A stretch of 64,000 nucleotides of DNA from Nocardiopsis flavescens (lineage in GTDB: Bacteria; Actinomycetota; Actinomycetes; Streptosporangiales; Streptosporangiaceae), in the NCBI RefSeq assembly GCF_900141985.1, contig NZ_FQZK01000001.1, forward strand, positions 62,001-126,000. The letters run 5' to 3'. The translations under genes were made by a program, and so were the position numbers. Position 1 is the stretch's first letter, and each line of letters opens with the position of its first letter. Shown piece after piece: positions 32,512 to 40,693 of this stretch. Below the pieces are notes generated by a model, which was not told the origin of the DNA, made no database searches, and worked only from the letters and a program-made list of their open reading frames with translations.

Positions 32512-32516
32512 CTGCC

Positions 32517-32660
32517 TCACTCTTCCAACGTCGTGGGGGGGTGGAGCGTGCGCTGTCTTGAGGTCCTGGGCACGGCCGGTGAGCATGGATCGGCACCCCG
32601 GCTCCAGGGGGTCGGGGGAGGGCGTACTCGGCTCCGCGGACCCATGGGGGTGAAGGCCGC
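32517..32660 (-). repeat. element Y, copy 1
   Basis: Read on the minus strand it aligns with the plus strand at 33526-33662: both have GCGGCCTTCACCCCC, then a variable stretch, then GACAGCGCACG and CGTTGG. The two are inverted copies, roughly 70-75% alike by eye. Confidence 0.7.
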
Positions 32661-32662
32661 AG

Positions 32663-32892
32663 GTACCTGCCCGGCCCGCCAGTGGGGGTTGTCCACCCGC
32701 CTGGAGTGCTCGGCCGTAGCCGGAGGGTGTCGCTCCCACGGCAGGTTGTGCGGGGTAGGGCCGCGGGTACCTGCCCGCCGCGCCCCCGGGGGTTGTCCTC
32801 CCGCCTGGAGCGCCCAGCCACGGCCGGAGGGCATCGCTCCCACGCCGGGTCGCGCGGGGTAGGGCCGCGGGTACCTGCCCGGCCCGGCCGCA
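32663..32892 (+). repeat. 104-bp tandem repeat R1-R2 plus partial R3
   Basis: R1 is 32663-32766, R2 is 32767-32870, R3 starts at 32871 and fades after about 22 bp. Each begins GTACCTGCCCG and ends GGGGTAGGGCCGCGG. R1 and R2 match at 86 of 104 positions by hand count. 104 is not divisible by 3, so no reading frame is kept from unit to unit, which argues against coding. Confidence 0.85.
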
Positions 32893-32999
32893 GGGGTTTC
32901 CGGACACGCTCCCGCATGCTCCGCCCGAGGGGGTGAGAGGGACTTGGAGGTCTCCAGAACGGTCACCCCGTGGAAACGGCGGTCTGTGGTAGCGCCCGA

Positions 33000-33200
33000 C
33001 CAGAACCTTTGGTTTCCAGAACGGTCACCGCTTGGGAAGGTACAGACCGGCGGAGCCGGATCCGCCCCCACGATGCAACGGGCGGCAGACGGCCGGGCGG
33101 GTGCGTGGGGTGCGCGTCCGGGGTGGTGGGGGTGTGCTGTCCGGGGGCGGGTCCGGGCGAGGCCTGCCCCGCCCCACCACGTGGAAACGGAGGAAAGGTC
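33000..33200 (-). repeat. element X, copy 1
   Basis: On the minus strand it contains CACCCCCACCACC, GTCTGCCG and CCTTCCCAAGCGG in the same order and spacing as the plus strand at 33735-33910. Roughly 70% alike by eye. A short repeat TCCAGAACGGTCACC occurs at 32953-32967 and 33015-33029. Confidence 0.7.
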
Positions 33201-33416
33201 CGACCGGGGCCGCGCGGTCGCTCCCGACCTCGCTTGGAACACCAGCACCAGACGTAGTAACCCGCACCCAAGCGCCCTCCCGCACCACGACGCACCGAGG
33301 CCGCGAGCACACACAGCTCCCGCCCCCGCACGGCGTGGGGTGCTGGGCGGGTGGACGACCCCGGGGCCCGGGGCGCGGTTCTTCCTCCTACAACCCCCGG
33401 GGGGTGCGACGCGAAG

Positions 33417-33525
33417 GTGCTCGCGGCCTTGACCACGCGCGACCTGAGACAGCGGGACACCCTCTGGCTGGGGTCGGGGGCTCCGGGCGGGTGGACAACC
33501 CCCGGGGGCGGGGCGGGGCAGGTAC
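33417..33525 (-). repeat. inverted, diverged copy of the 104-bp repeat
   Basis: On the minus strand this reads GTACCTGCCC, then CCCCCGGGGGTTGTCC, CCCGGAG, GAGGGTGTC and GGTCGCGCG in the order of R1/R2, with the same 104-bp length between boundary points. A further faint copy lies at about 33330-33416. Confidence 0.65.
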
Positions 33526-33662
33526 GCGCGGCCTTCACCCCCGTGTGTCTGGGGAGGGAGGTACGCCCTACCGAAACCCGCTGGGGTCGGGGTGGCGATC
33601 AACGCCCACGGGCTGTGTCCAGGGCCCAGAGACAGCGCACGTTTCACCCCCTACGGCGTTGG
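33526..33662 (+). repeat. element Y, copy 2
   Basis: Inverted counterpart of 32517-32660; follows directly on the inverted 104-bp unit, as copy 1 does on R1 in the opposite orientation. Confidence 0.7.
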
Positions 33663-33734
33663 GAGGGCATGGGTGTGCTCTACGTACGGGCCGCTTGTCG
33701 CGCCCACCAGCCTTTGCAGGGGGCATTCCTCCCG

Positions 33735-33910
33735 CCCCAGGCGGCTGAGCTGGGATCGCCTCGCTCGACCCAGCCCCGGATGACACCCCCACCACCACGG
33801 ACGTGCGCCCAACGCACAGCATGGGAGGTCTGCCGTCCGCCGACTGCGCCGGGGCCAGGTCCACGCTCCGCTGGCCGCCCTTCCCAAGCGGCTGAGCTTT
33901 CGGAGAACTC
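33735..33910 (+). repeat. element X, copy 2
   Basis: Inverted counterpart of 33000-33200. The similarity continues into the flank: CTCTCACCCCC follows both copies. Confidence 0.7.
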
Positions 33911-33971
33911 CGGTCGAGCTCTCACCCCCACAACCTGAGCGGGGAGCAACGCTCTACGGCTGTGGCCGGGC

Positions 33972-34285
33972 GCCCCGATCGGGTGGAAAACCACGTGGTG
34001 GAGGCCACGGTCCGCCGACCGGTAGTGGCCGGGTGGCCCGGTGCGGAGAACAACCACCACGGCGCATGCCCCGGTCACCTCGACGGCTGGGGCCGGTCGC
34101 CCCTGTTCAGAGAACAACCACCACGGCGCACACCCCGGCACCTCGACGACTGCGACCAAGAGCCCCGGTCGGGCCGGAAGGTATGTGGCGAGGTCGCGGC
34201 CAGCCGACCGGCTGGGGCCGGGCACCCCGGTCATTTCAACGACCATGACCCAGCGCCCCGGTCGGGTGAGGAACCACACCGCCCC
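33972..34285 (+). repeat. degenerate array with 31/63-bp period
   Basis: GCCCCGG-like starts recur at 33972, 34036, 34099, 34162, 34224 and 34255, that is steps of 64, 63, 63, 62 and 31. The units starting at 34036 and 34099 are the most alike, sharing GAGAACAACCACCACGGCGCA. Units also split into halves of about 31 bp. Mixed step sizes break any reading frame. Confidence 0.75.
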
Positions 34286-34394
34286 CCCTGTGGCCGGGGT
34301 CTGCGGCGGGCCGTCCGCGGTCCGGTCCGGTGTCGTGGCAGGTGGCGGGCCCCCGCGCCGCGGCCCGTGCCGGATCACTCCCGTTCCACCTGGG

Positions 34395-34466
34395 GTGACA
34401 GGACAAAGAAACACGCCCGACACCGTCGCCCAACGCCCGGGTAACACCCCGGCGGTTGCCTGAAAC
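34395..34466 (+). promoter_or_regulatory. weak GlnR-like half sites before nirB
   Basis: GTGAC (34395-34399) with GAAAC (34408-34412) and GTAAC (34441-34445) with GAAAC (34462-34466) resemble the GTnAC/GAAAC halves of actinomycete GlnR boxes, but the spacings (8 and 16 bp) are not the usual 6 bp. Control by GlnR would be expected for nitrite assimilation; the sequence support is slight. Confidence 0.25.
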
Positions 34467-34489
34467 GCAACCGCACCGGGAGGGACCCC

Positions 34490-36985
34490 ATGGAAGAACT
34501 CGTCGTCATCGGCAACGGCATGGTCGGGCACCGGCTGGTCGAGGCCCTGCGCGACCGCGGCGGGGACGGGCGCTGGCGGGTGACCGTCGTGGGGGAGGAG
34601 CCCCGCTCCGCCTACGACCGGGTCGCCCTGTCCTCGTACTTCGACGGCGCCACCGCCCAGGACCTCTCCCTGGGCGACCTGGCCGGGCCCGGGGTGCGGG
34701 TCCGGGTGGGCGAGCGGGCCACCTCCCTGGACCGCGGCGCCCGCACCGTCACCACCACCGGCGGCACCCTCTCCTACGACCGGCTGGTCCTGGCCACCGG
34801 CTCCGCCCCCTTCGTGCCGCCCGTGCCCGGCCACGACCTGCCCGGCTGCCACGTCTACCGCACCATCGAGGACCTGGACGCCATCACCGCGGCGGCCCGG
34901 GCCGGAGCGCGCACCGGGGTCGTCGTCGGCGGCGGGCTGCTGGGCCTGGAGGCCGCCAACGCGCTGCGCCTGCTCGGGCTCCGCGCGCACGTCGTGGAAC
35001 TCGCGCCGCACCTGATGCCCGCCCAGGTCGACGAGGGCGGCGGCGCCCTGCTGGCCGGGCTCGTGCGCGACCTGGGCGTGCAGGTGCACACCGGGGCCGC
35101 CTCCACCGCCGTCGAGGCCGGGCCCGACGGCCGCGCCGCCCGGCTGCGCCTGGCCGACGGCACCCACCTGGACACCGACCTGGTGGTCTTCTCCGTGGGC
35201 ATCCGCCCCCGCGACGAACTCGCCCGCGCGGCCGGGATCGCCGTGGGCGAGCGCGGCGGCGTCGTCGTCGACGACACCTGCACCACCTCCGACCCCCGTA
35301 TCCACGCCGTCGGCGAGGTCGCCTGCCACCGCGGCACCGTCTACGGGCTCATCGCCCCCGGCAACGCCATGGCCGAGGTGCTGGCCGACCGCCTCCTGGG
35401 CGGGCGGGCGACCTTCACCGGCGCCGACACCTCCACCAAGCTCAAACTCCTGGGCGTGGACGTGGCCAGCTTCGGCGACGCCCACGGGCGCACCCCCCGC
35501 TGCCTGGACGTGGTCGTCAACGACGCCGCCACCGGCCGCTACGCCAAACTCGTGCTCTCCGACGACGCCTCCACCCTGCTGGGCGGCGTGCTGGTCGGCG
35601 ACGCCGCCGCCTACGCCTCGCTGCGCCCCCTGGTGGGCTCCCCGATCCCGGGCCACCCGCTCGCGCTCATCGCCCCCCAGGGAGAGCCCGTCGGCGCCGA
35701 CGCCCTGCCCGACACCGCCCAGGTGTGCTCGTGCAACGCCGTCACCAAGGGCGACCTGGTCCGGGCCATCGGCGAGGGCTGCCACGACGTGCCCGCGCTG
35801 AAGGCCTGCACCCGGGCCGGCACCAGCTGCGGGTCGTGCGTGCCCGTCCTCAAGCGGCTCCTGGACAAGGAGGGCATCGCCCAGTCCAAGGCCCTGTGCG
35901 AGCACTTCACCCACTCCCGGGCCGAACTTCTGGAGATCGTCCGCGCCACCGGCACCACCACGTTCTCCGCCCTCATCGACGCGCACGGCACCGGCACCGG
36001 CTGCGACCTGTGCAAGCCCGCGGTCGCCTCCATCCTGGCCTCCCTGGGCAACGGCCACATCCTGGAGGGCGAGCAGGCCACCCTCCAGGACACCAACGAC
36101 CGCCACCTGGCCAACATGCAGCGCAACGGCACCTACTCCGTCGTCCCGCGCATCCCCGGCGGCGAGATCACCCCCGACCGGCTCATCGTCATCGGCGAGG
36201 TCGCCCGCGACTTCGGCCTCTACACCAAGATCACCGGCGGCCAGCGCATCGACCTGTTCGGCGCCCGCCTGGAGCAGCTGCCCGCCATCTGGACCCGCCT
36301 GGTCGAGGCCGGGTTCGAGTCCGGGCACGCCTACGGCAAGTCCCTGCGCACCGTCAAGTCGTGCGTGGGCACCACCTGGTGCCGCTACGGCGTCCAGGAC
36401 TCGGTGGGGCTGGCCATCCGCCTGGAGGAGCGCTACCGCGGCCTGCGCTCGCCCCACAAGCTCAAGTCCGCGGTCTCGGGCTGCGCCCGCGAGTGCGCCG
36501 AGGCCCGCAGCAAGGACTTCGGCATCATCGCCACCGACCACGGCTGGAACCTCTACGTCGGCGGCAACGGCGGCTTCACCCCCCGCCACGCCGACCTGCT
36601 GGCCTCGGACCTGGACGAGGCCGCCCTCATCCGCTGCATCGACCGCTTCCTCATGTTCTACATCCGCACCGCCGACCGCCTCCAGCGCACCGCCGCCTGG
36701 ATCGAGGCCATGGACGGCGGGCTGGACCACCTGCGCGAGGTCGTCGTGGAGGACTCCCTGGGCATCGCCGCCGACCTGGAGGCCGCCATGGACCGCCACG
36801 TCGCCACCTACACCGACGAGTGGGCGGCCGTCCTGGCCGACCCCGACAAGCTCGCCCGCTTCCAGTCCTTCGCCAACGCCCCCGACACCCCCGACCCCAC
36901 CATCGCCTTCACCACCACCCGCGACCAGCCCGTCCCCGTCGGACTGGGCATGCCGTCCCTGCGCACCCGGGAGGACGCACGATGA
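34490..36985 (+). CDS. nirB: nitrite reductase [NAD(P)H] large subunit
   Basis: 831 residues, normal length. Domains in order: FAD/NAD(P) pyridine-nucleotide-disulfide oxidoreductase fold (1-about 400, V-I-G-N-G-M-V-G and V-V-G-G-G-L-L-G-L-E), a BFD-like [2Fe-2S] domain with Cys413, Cys415, Cys447, Cys450, and sulfite/nitrite reductase repeats binding siroheme and [4Fe-4S] through Cys625, Cys631, Cys665, Cys669 (C-x5-C...C-x3-C). It reduces nitrite to ammonium with NAD(P)H in the cytosol. All ligands are present. GGGAGGGA lies before the ATG. It overlaps nirD by ATGA and heads the siroheme operon. Confidence 0.97.
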   Translation: MEELVVIGNGMVGHRLVEALRDRGGDGRWRVTVVGEEPRSAYDRVALSSYFDGATAQDLSLGDLAGPGVRVRVGERATSLDRGARTVTTTGGTLSYDRLVLATGSAPFVPPVPGHDLPGCHVYRTIEDLDAITAAARAGARTGVVVGGGLLGLEAANALRLLGLRAHVVELAPHLMPAQVDEGGGALLAGLVRDLGVQVHTGAASTAVEAGPDGRAARLRLADGTHLDTDLVVFSVGIRPRDELARAAGIAVGERGGVVVDDTCTTSDPRIHAVGEVACHRGTVYGLIAPGNAMAEVLADRLLGGRATFTGADTSTKLKLLGVDVASFGDAHGRTPRCLDVVVNDAATGRYAKLVLSDDASTLLGGVLVGDAAAYASLRPLVGSPIPGHPLALIAPQGEPVGADALPDTAQVCSCNAVTKGDLVRAIGEGCHDVPALKACTRAGTSCGSCVPVLKRLLDKEGIAQSKALCEHFTHSRAELLEIVRATGTTTFSALIDAHGTGTGCDLCKPAVASILASLGNGHILEGEQATLQDTNDRHLANMQRNGTYSVVPRIPGGEITPDRLIVIGEVARDFGLYTKITGGQRIDLFGARLEQLPAIWTRLVEAGFESGHAYGKSLRTVKSCVGTTWCRYGVQDSVGLAIRLEERYRGLRSPHKLKSAVSGCARECAEARSKDFGIIATDHGWNLYVGGNGGFTPRHADLLASDLDEAALIRCIDRFLMFYIRTADRLQRTAAWIEAMDGGLDHLREVVVEDSLGIAADLEAAMDRHVATYTDEWAAVLADPDKLARFQSFANAPDTPDPTIAFTTTRDQPVPVGLGMPSLRTREDAR

Positions 36986-37341
36986 CCGCCTACGCCACCG
37001 AGGCACCCACCGCCTGGACCGCCGCCTGCCCCAGCGCCCGCCTGCGCCCCGACGACGGGGTCGCCGTGCTGCTGCCCGGGGGCCGCCAGGCCGCCCTGTT
37101 CCGCACCCGCACCGGGCTGTACGCCGTCGACAACATCGACCCCTTCACCGGGGCGGCCGTGCTCTCCCGCGGCATCGTCGGCGACCGCGCCGGCGAGCCC
37201 ACCGTCGCCTCGCCCCTGCTCAAGAACGTCTTCTCGCTGCGCACCGGGCTCAGCCTGGACGACCCCGCGGTGCGCCTGGACACCTGGCCCGTCCACGACG
37301 ACGGCACCACCGTGCGCATCGGCACCGAGGGGACGCCGTGA
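36982..37341 (+). CDS. nirD: nitrite reductase small subunit
   Basis: 119 residues, a Rieske-like beta fold without the Rieske cluster ligands, as is normal for NirD. Family marks: G-R-Q-A-A-L-F-R-T, L-Y-A-V-D-N-I-D-P-F, V-L-S-R-G-I-V-G-D and A-S-P-L-L-K-N-V-F-S-L. It is the partner subunit of NirB. It starts by ATGA overlap with nirB and ends by GTGA overlap with the next gene, so translation is chained. Confidence 0.95.
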   Translation: MTAYATEAPTAWTAACPSARLRPDDGVAVLLPGGRQAALFRTRTGLYAVDNIDPFTGAAVLSRGIVGDRAGEPTVASPLLKNVFSLRTGLSLDDPAVRLDTWPVHDDGTTVRIGTEGTP

Positions 37342-38477
37342 CCGCGGCACCGGCCGCGGCCCCGCCCACCACCGCGCCGCTGGCCGGGTTCACCGTCGCC
37401 GTCACCGCGGCGCGCCGCGCCGACGAGCTCTCCGCCCTGCTGCGCCGCAAGGGCGCCCAGGTCATCGCCGCGCCCGCCCTGCGCATCGTCCCCCTGAGCG
37501 ACGACCAGCGCCTGGCCGCGGTCTCCGACGACCTCGTCCGCCGCCCCGCCGACGTCGTCGTCGCCACCACCGGCATCGGCTTCCGCGGCTGGGTGGAGGC
37601 CTGCGAGACCTGGGGCACCGTCGACGGGCTCCTGGACTCCCTGCGCTCCTCCCGCCTGCTGGCCCGCGGCCCCAAGGCCCGGGGAGCCATCCGCGCCGCC
37701 GGGCTCACCGAGGAGTGGTCCCCGCCCTCGGAGTCCTCCGCCGAGGTCCTGGACCACCTCCTGGCCCGCGGCGTCCAGGGGCTGCGGGTGGCCGTCCAGC
37801 TGCACGGGGAGCCGCTGCCCGACTTCACCGCCGCCCTGCGCCTGGCCGGGGCCGAGGTCGTGGAGATCCCCGTCTACCGGTGGACCCAGCCCGAGCAGAC
37901 CGCACCCCTGGACCGGCTCATCGACGCCCTGACCTGCGGGGGAGTGGACGCCGTCACCTTCACCAGCGCCCCGGCCGCCGCCGGGCTGCTCGCCCGCGCC
38001 GGCGCCACCGGCCGCACCGACGCCCTCGTGCGCGCCCTGCGCTCGGACGTGCTGTGCATGTGCGTGGGGCCGGTGACCGCCCGCCCCCTCATGGCCCACG
38101 ACATCCCCACCACCTGGCCCGAGCGCGCCCGCATCGGCTCCCAGGTGCGCGCCCTGGCCCAGGAGCTGCCCGCCCGCTTCCCCGCCCTGTCGGTGGCCGG
38201 GCACCGGCTGCGCCTGCGCGGCCACGCCGTCCTGGTCGACGGCACCGTCCACACCCTCTCGCCCACCCTCATGCGGCTCGTGCGCGCCCTGGCCCGCCGG
38301 CCCGGCCAGGTCCTGGACCGCGCCCGCCTGCTCACCTGCCTGGGGGAGGACGCCGACGCCCACGCCGTGGAGACCGCCGTGGCGCGCCTGCGCACCGCCC
38401 TGGGCGACCCCGCCCTCATCCAGACGGTCGTCAAACGCGGCTACCGGCTGGCCCTGGACACCCCCGGGTGCGGGTGA
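37338..38477 (+). CDS. hemD: uroporphyrinogen-III synthase fused to a winged-helix DNA-binding domain
   Basis: 379 residues. Residues about 15-265 are HemD-like (F-T-V-A-V-T-A-A-R-R-A-D-E-L, F-T-S-A-P-A-A). Residues about 285-375 are an OmpR/PhoB-type winged helix (L-S-P-T-L-M-R-L-V-R-A-L, V-E-T-A-V-A-R-L-R, V-K-R-G-Y-R-L). HemD closes hydroxymethylbilane to uroporphyrinogen III, the siroheme precursor. The fusion, known in actinobacteria, suggests the enzyme also regulates transcription, perhaps of this operon. GTG start overlapping the nirD stop by 4 bases. Confidence 0.88.
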   Translation: MTAAPAAAPPTTAPLAGFTVAVTAARRADELSALLRRKGAQVIAAPALRIVPLSDDQRLAAVSDDLVRRPADVVVATTGIGFRGWVEACETWGTVDGLLDSLRSSRLLARGPKARGAIRAAGLTEEWSPPSESSAEVLDHLLARGVQGLRVAVQLHGEPLPDFTAALRLAGAEVVEIPVYRWTQPEQTAPLDRLIDALTCGGVDAVTFTSAPAAAGLLARAGATGRTDALVRALRSDVLCMCVGPVTARPLMAHDIPTTWPERARIGSQVRALAQELPARFPALSVAGHRLRLRGHAVLVDGTVHTLSPTLMRLVRALARRPGQVLDRARLLTCLGEDADAHAVETAVARLRTALGDPALIQTVVKRGYRLALDTPGCG

Positions 38478-39175
38478 GGCCCGTGCAGCGCCGCCCCGCC
38501 CTGCTGCTGGCCGTGCACGGCACCCGCGACCCCCGCGGCACCGCCGTCGCCCACTCCCTGGCCCTGCGCACGGCCGAACTCGTCCGGGTCCCCACCCTGC
38601 TGGCCTTCGCCGACGTGCGCGAACCCTCCGTGGGGCGGGTCGCCGCCGCCCACCCCGGCCCCCTGGTGGTCGTCCCCGCGTTCCTGGCCGCCGGCTACCA
38701 CGTGCGCACCGACATCCCCGACGCCCTCGTCCGGGCCGGGCGCACCGACGCCGTCCTGACCCCCGCCCTGGGCGGCCACCCGGCCGTGCGCGACACCGCG
38801 GTGCGGCGCCTGCGCCGGGCCGGGTACCGGCCCGGCGACGCCGTCGTCCTGGGCTGCGCCGGCACCTCCGACCCCCGCGCCCTGGCAGACCTGCACCGCG
38901 CCGCCGACGCCCTGGCCGCCCGCCTGGACACCCCCGTCCACCCGGCGTTCGCGTCCACGTGCGGGCCCTCGGTGGCCGACCGCGTCGCCGAGCTGCGCGC
39001 CGCGGGCCACCGCCGGGTCGCGGTGGCGTCCTGGCTGCTGGCCCCGGGACTGTTCCAGCGGCGCCTGGCCGCGTCCGGGGCCGACGTGGTCGCCGACCCG
39101 CTGTGCCCGGACCCGGCCCCGGCCCGCGCCGTGGCCGCCCGCTACCGGGAGGCCGCCGTGCCGCTCCCGGTGTGA
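38474..39175 (+). CDS. sirohydrochlorin chelatase (CbiX/SirB family)
   Basis: 233 residues. The metal-binding His residues are His15 (A-V-H-G-T-R-D) and His76 (A-G-Y-H-V-R-T-D), the pair expected for CbiX/SirB class II chelatases. It also has the duplicated half-domain pattern (L-G-C-A-G-T-S-D, W-L-L-A-P-G-L-F). In this operon it should insert Fe into sirohydrochlorin to make siroheme for NirB. I choose the GTG at 38474 because it overlaps the hemD stop as GTGA, like the other junctions; GTGs at 38468 and 38483 are possible. Confidence 0.9.
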   Translation: MRPVQRRPALLLAVHGTRDPRGTAVAHSLALRTAELVRVPTLLAFADVREPSVGRVAAAHPGPLVVVPAFLAAGYHVRTDIPDALVRAGRTDAVLTPALGGHPAVRDTAVRRLRRAGYRPGDAVVLGCAGTSDPRALADLHRAADALAARLDTPVHPAFASTCGPSVADRVAELRAAGHRRVAVASWLLAPGLFQRRLAASGADVVADPLCPDPAPARAVAARYREAAVPLPV

Positions 39176-39267
39176 GGGCGTGGCCGGTTGCGGCAACGGG
39201 GTGCACGCCCGCCCCCCGGCGGGGAAGACACTCCGGTGGACCCGCCCCCGTCCACGAGAGGCCCGCC

Positions 39268-40419
39268 ATGCCCGCCCCCGCACCGCCGCCCGCCGACGAC
39301 CTGCGCGACCCCTCCTGGGACCGCGCCCTGGGAGTCCTCACCGGCGCCACAGCCGCGACCGCCCTGGTCGGCGCCGACGCCTCCCTGGCCGCCCGGTTCC
39401 TGGACCCGGCCCCCTCGCCGCCCGCCCGCCTGGCCGCTCTGGCGGGCGCCGCCCTGGACCACCGCCCGCCACCCGGCGGGGACCCCCTGGACCGCGCCTG
39501 GGTCGGGGCCGTGCGCACCCTGGTGCGCACCGGCGCCCCGCCCGAGCGCTCCCCGGACCTGGAGCACGCGCCCGCCGACGACCCCCGCGGGGTCTCCTGG
39601 CGGGCCCTGACCCGCACCCCCGTGCCCCGCCACGCGCCCGACCGCGGCGCGTTCGCCTGCGCCCACCTCGTCGACGCCGTCTGGACCTCCTACACCTCCG
39701 CGGGGGACCTGGCCGCCATGTACACGGGCGCGCTGGCCGGCGCCCGCTGGGGCCTGTCCGCCGTCCCCCTGCAGGCCCAGCGCGCCATGGCCGGGACCGC
39801 CGACCCCCACGCCCTGCTCGCCGCGACCTTCGCCCTGGTCCGCGGCCACCGCCCCGACCGGTGGCCGCACGCCACGGTGCTCGCCGACGAGCCCCGCCGC
39901 CTGCCGCCCTTCGCCGTCCCCCACCCGCTGGACCCCGACGTCCTGCTCGGCAACATCGACCACCTGCGCGCCCGCCCCGAGACCTTCGACGCCGCGGTGT
40001 CGCTGTGCCGCACCCACCCCACCGACGCCCCCGGCCTGCCCCGGGCCGACTGGGTGCGGGTCTGGCTGCACGACGACCCCGGCCGCAACCCCAACCTCCA
40101 CTTCGCCCTGGACGAGGCCGCCGCCGCGGTCGCCGCCCTGCGCGCCGAGGGCAAGCGCGTCCTGCTGCACTGCTGGGCCGGGGCCTCGCGCACCCCCGCC
40201 GTGGCCGCCCGCTACGCCGCCGCCGGGCTGGGCGCCCCGGTCCTGCCCTCCCTGACCCTGCTCATCCGCACCGTGGGCGGCCACCTGGACAACCCCTCGC
40301 TGGCCCGCGCCGTCGCCCGGCTCAGCGGCCAGGACCTCGCCGACCCGGCCGCCGCCCTGTTCCCCGGCGGCACCCCGCCCCGCCGCGCCGACCTGCCCGA
40401 CCCCCGCATCACCGGCTGA
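39268..40419 (+). CDS. ADP-ribosylglycohydrolase-like domain fused to a dual-specificity phosphatase domain
   Basis: 383 residues. Residues about 12-215 look like an ADP-ribosylglycohydrolase fold (G-V-L-T-G-A-T-A-A-T, and near its end Y-T-G-A-L-A-G-A-R-W-G), but the acidic metal ligands usual near the start (G-D, D-D-T) are not seen, so this half may be inactive or only bind. Residues about 225-345 are a protein phosphatase with the signature L-H-C-W-A-G-A-S-R-T-P (Cys-x5-Arg loop) and a possible general acid in L-H-D-D-P-G. The combination suggests a link between ADP-ribose and phosphate signalling. It lies 92 bp after the siroheme operon; GAGAGG precedes the ATG. Confidence 0.8.
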   Translation: MPAPAPPPADDLRDPSWDRALGVLTGATAATALVGADASLAARFLDPAPSPPARLAALAGAALDHRPPPGGDPLDRAWVGAVRTLVRTGAPPERSPDLEHAPADDPRGVSWRALTRTPVPRHAPDRGAFACAHLVDAVWTSYTSAGDLAAMYTGALAGARWGLSAVPLQAQRAMAGTADPHALLAATFALVRGHRPDRWPHATVLADEPRRLPPFAVPHPLDPDVLLGNIDHLRARPETFDAAVSLCRTHPTDAPGLPRADWVRVWLHDDPGRNPNLHFALDEAAAAVAALRAEGKRVLLHCWAGASRTPAVAARYAAAGLGAPVLPSLTLLIRTVGGHLDNPSLARAVARLSGQDLADPAAALFPGGTPPRRADLPDPRITG

Positions 40420-40693
40420 CCCGGGACCGTCCGCCACCGCGCGGTGAGAAGTTCCACAAACCGTCGCTTTCCGGTACCGTTACCCCCGCGTTACCCCTTA
40501 TGCTCTGCGCTCAGACCCCGCGCGAGACCGCACGGCGGTCCCTCCGGCCCCGCGACCGGGCCCCGGTACGGCCCGGCACCCGACGGGACCGCGCACCCGG
40601 CACCCACCCCCCGCCCTCCCGCTCGCAGGGCGGTGCCGCGCGCGGGCCGACCCGCGGCCCGCACAGCCCTGTTCCCGTTCAAAGGACTCCGAC

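Noticed and set aside
32517..33647. 376-codon minus-strand frame in the mosaic
   Set aside because: Pro/Arg-rich, no ribosome binding site, and it crosses 104-bp repeats that would change frame.
33972..34285. CRISPR array (31-bp and 63-bp periods look like repeat plus spacer)
   Set aside because: No invariant repeat with unique spacers, no cas genes, units drift along their whole length.
33680..37006. 1108-codon open frame on the minus strand
   Set aside because: Antisense to nirB and running into the repeat mosaic. The Gly/Val-rich translation is the mirror of GC-rich nirB codons, and repeat steps of 62-64 bp shift the frame.
40420..40693. c-di-AMP (ydaO) riboswitch before the RlpA-like gene, as seen for many actinobacterial cell-wall hydrolases
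   Set aside because: I could not find the conserved riboswitch segments in this leader.
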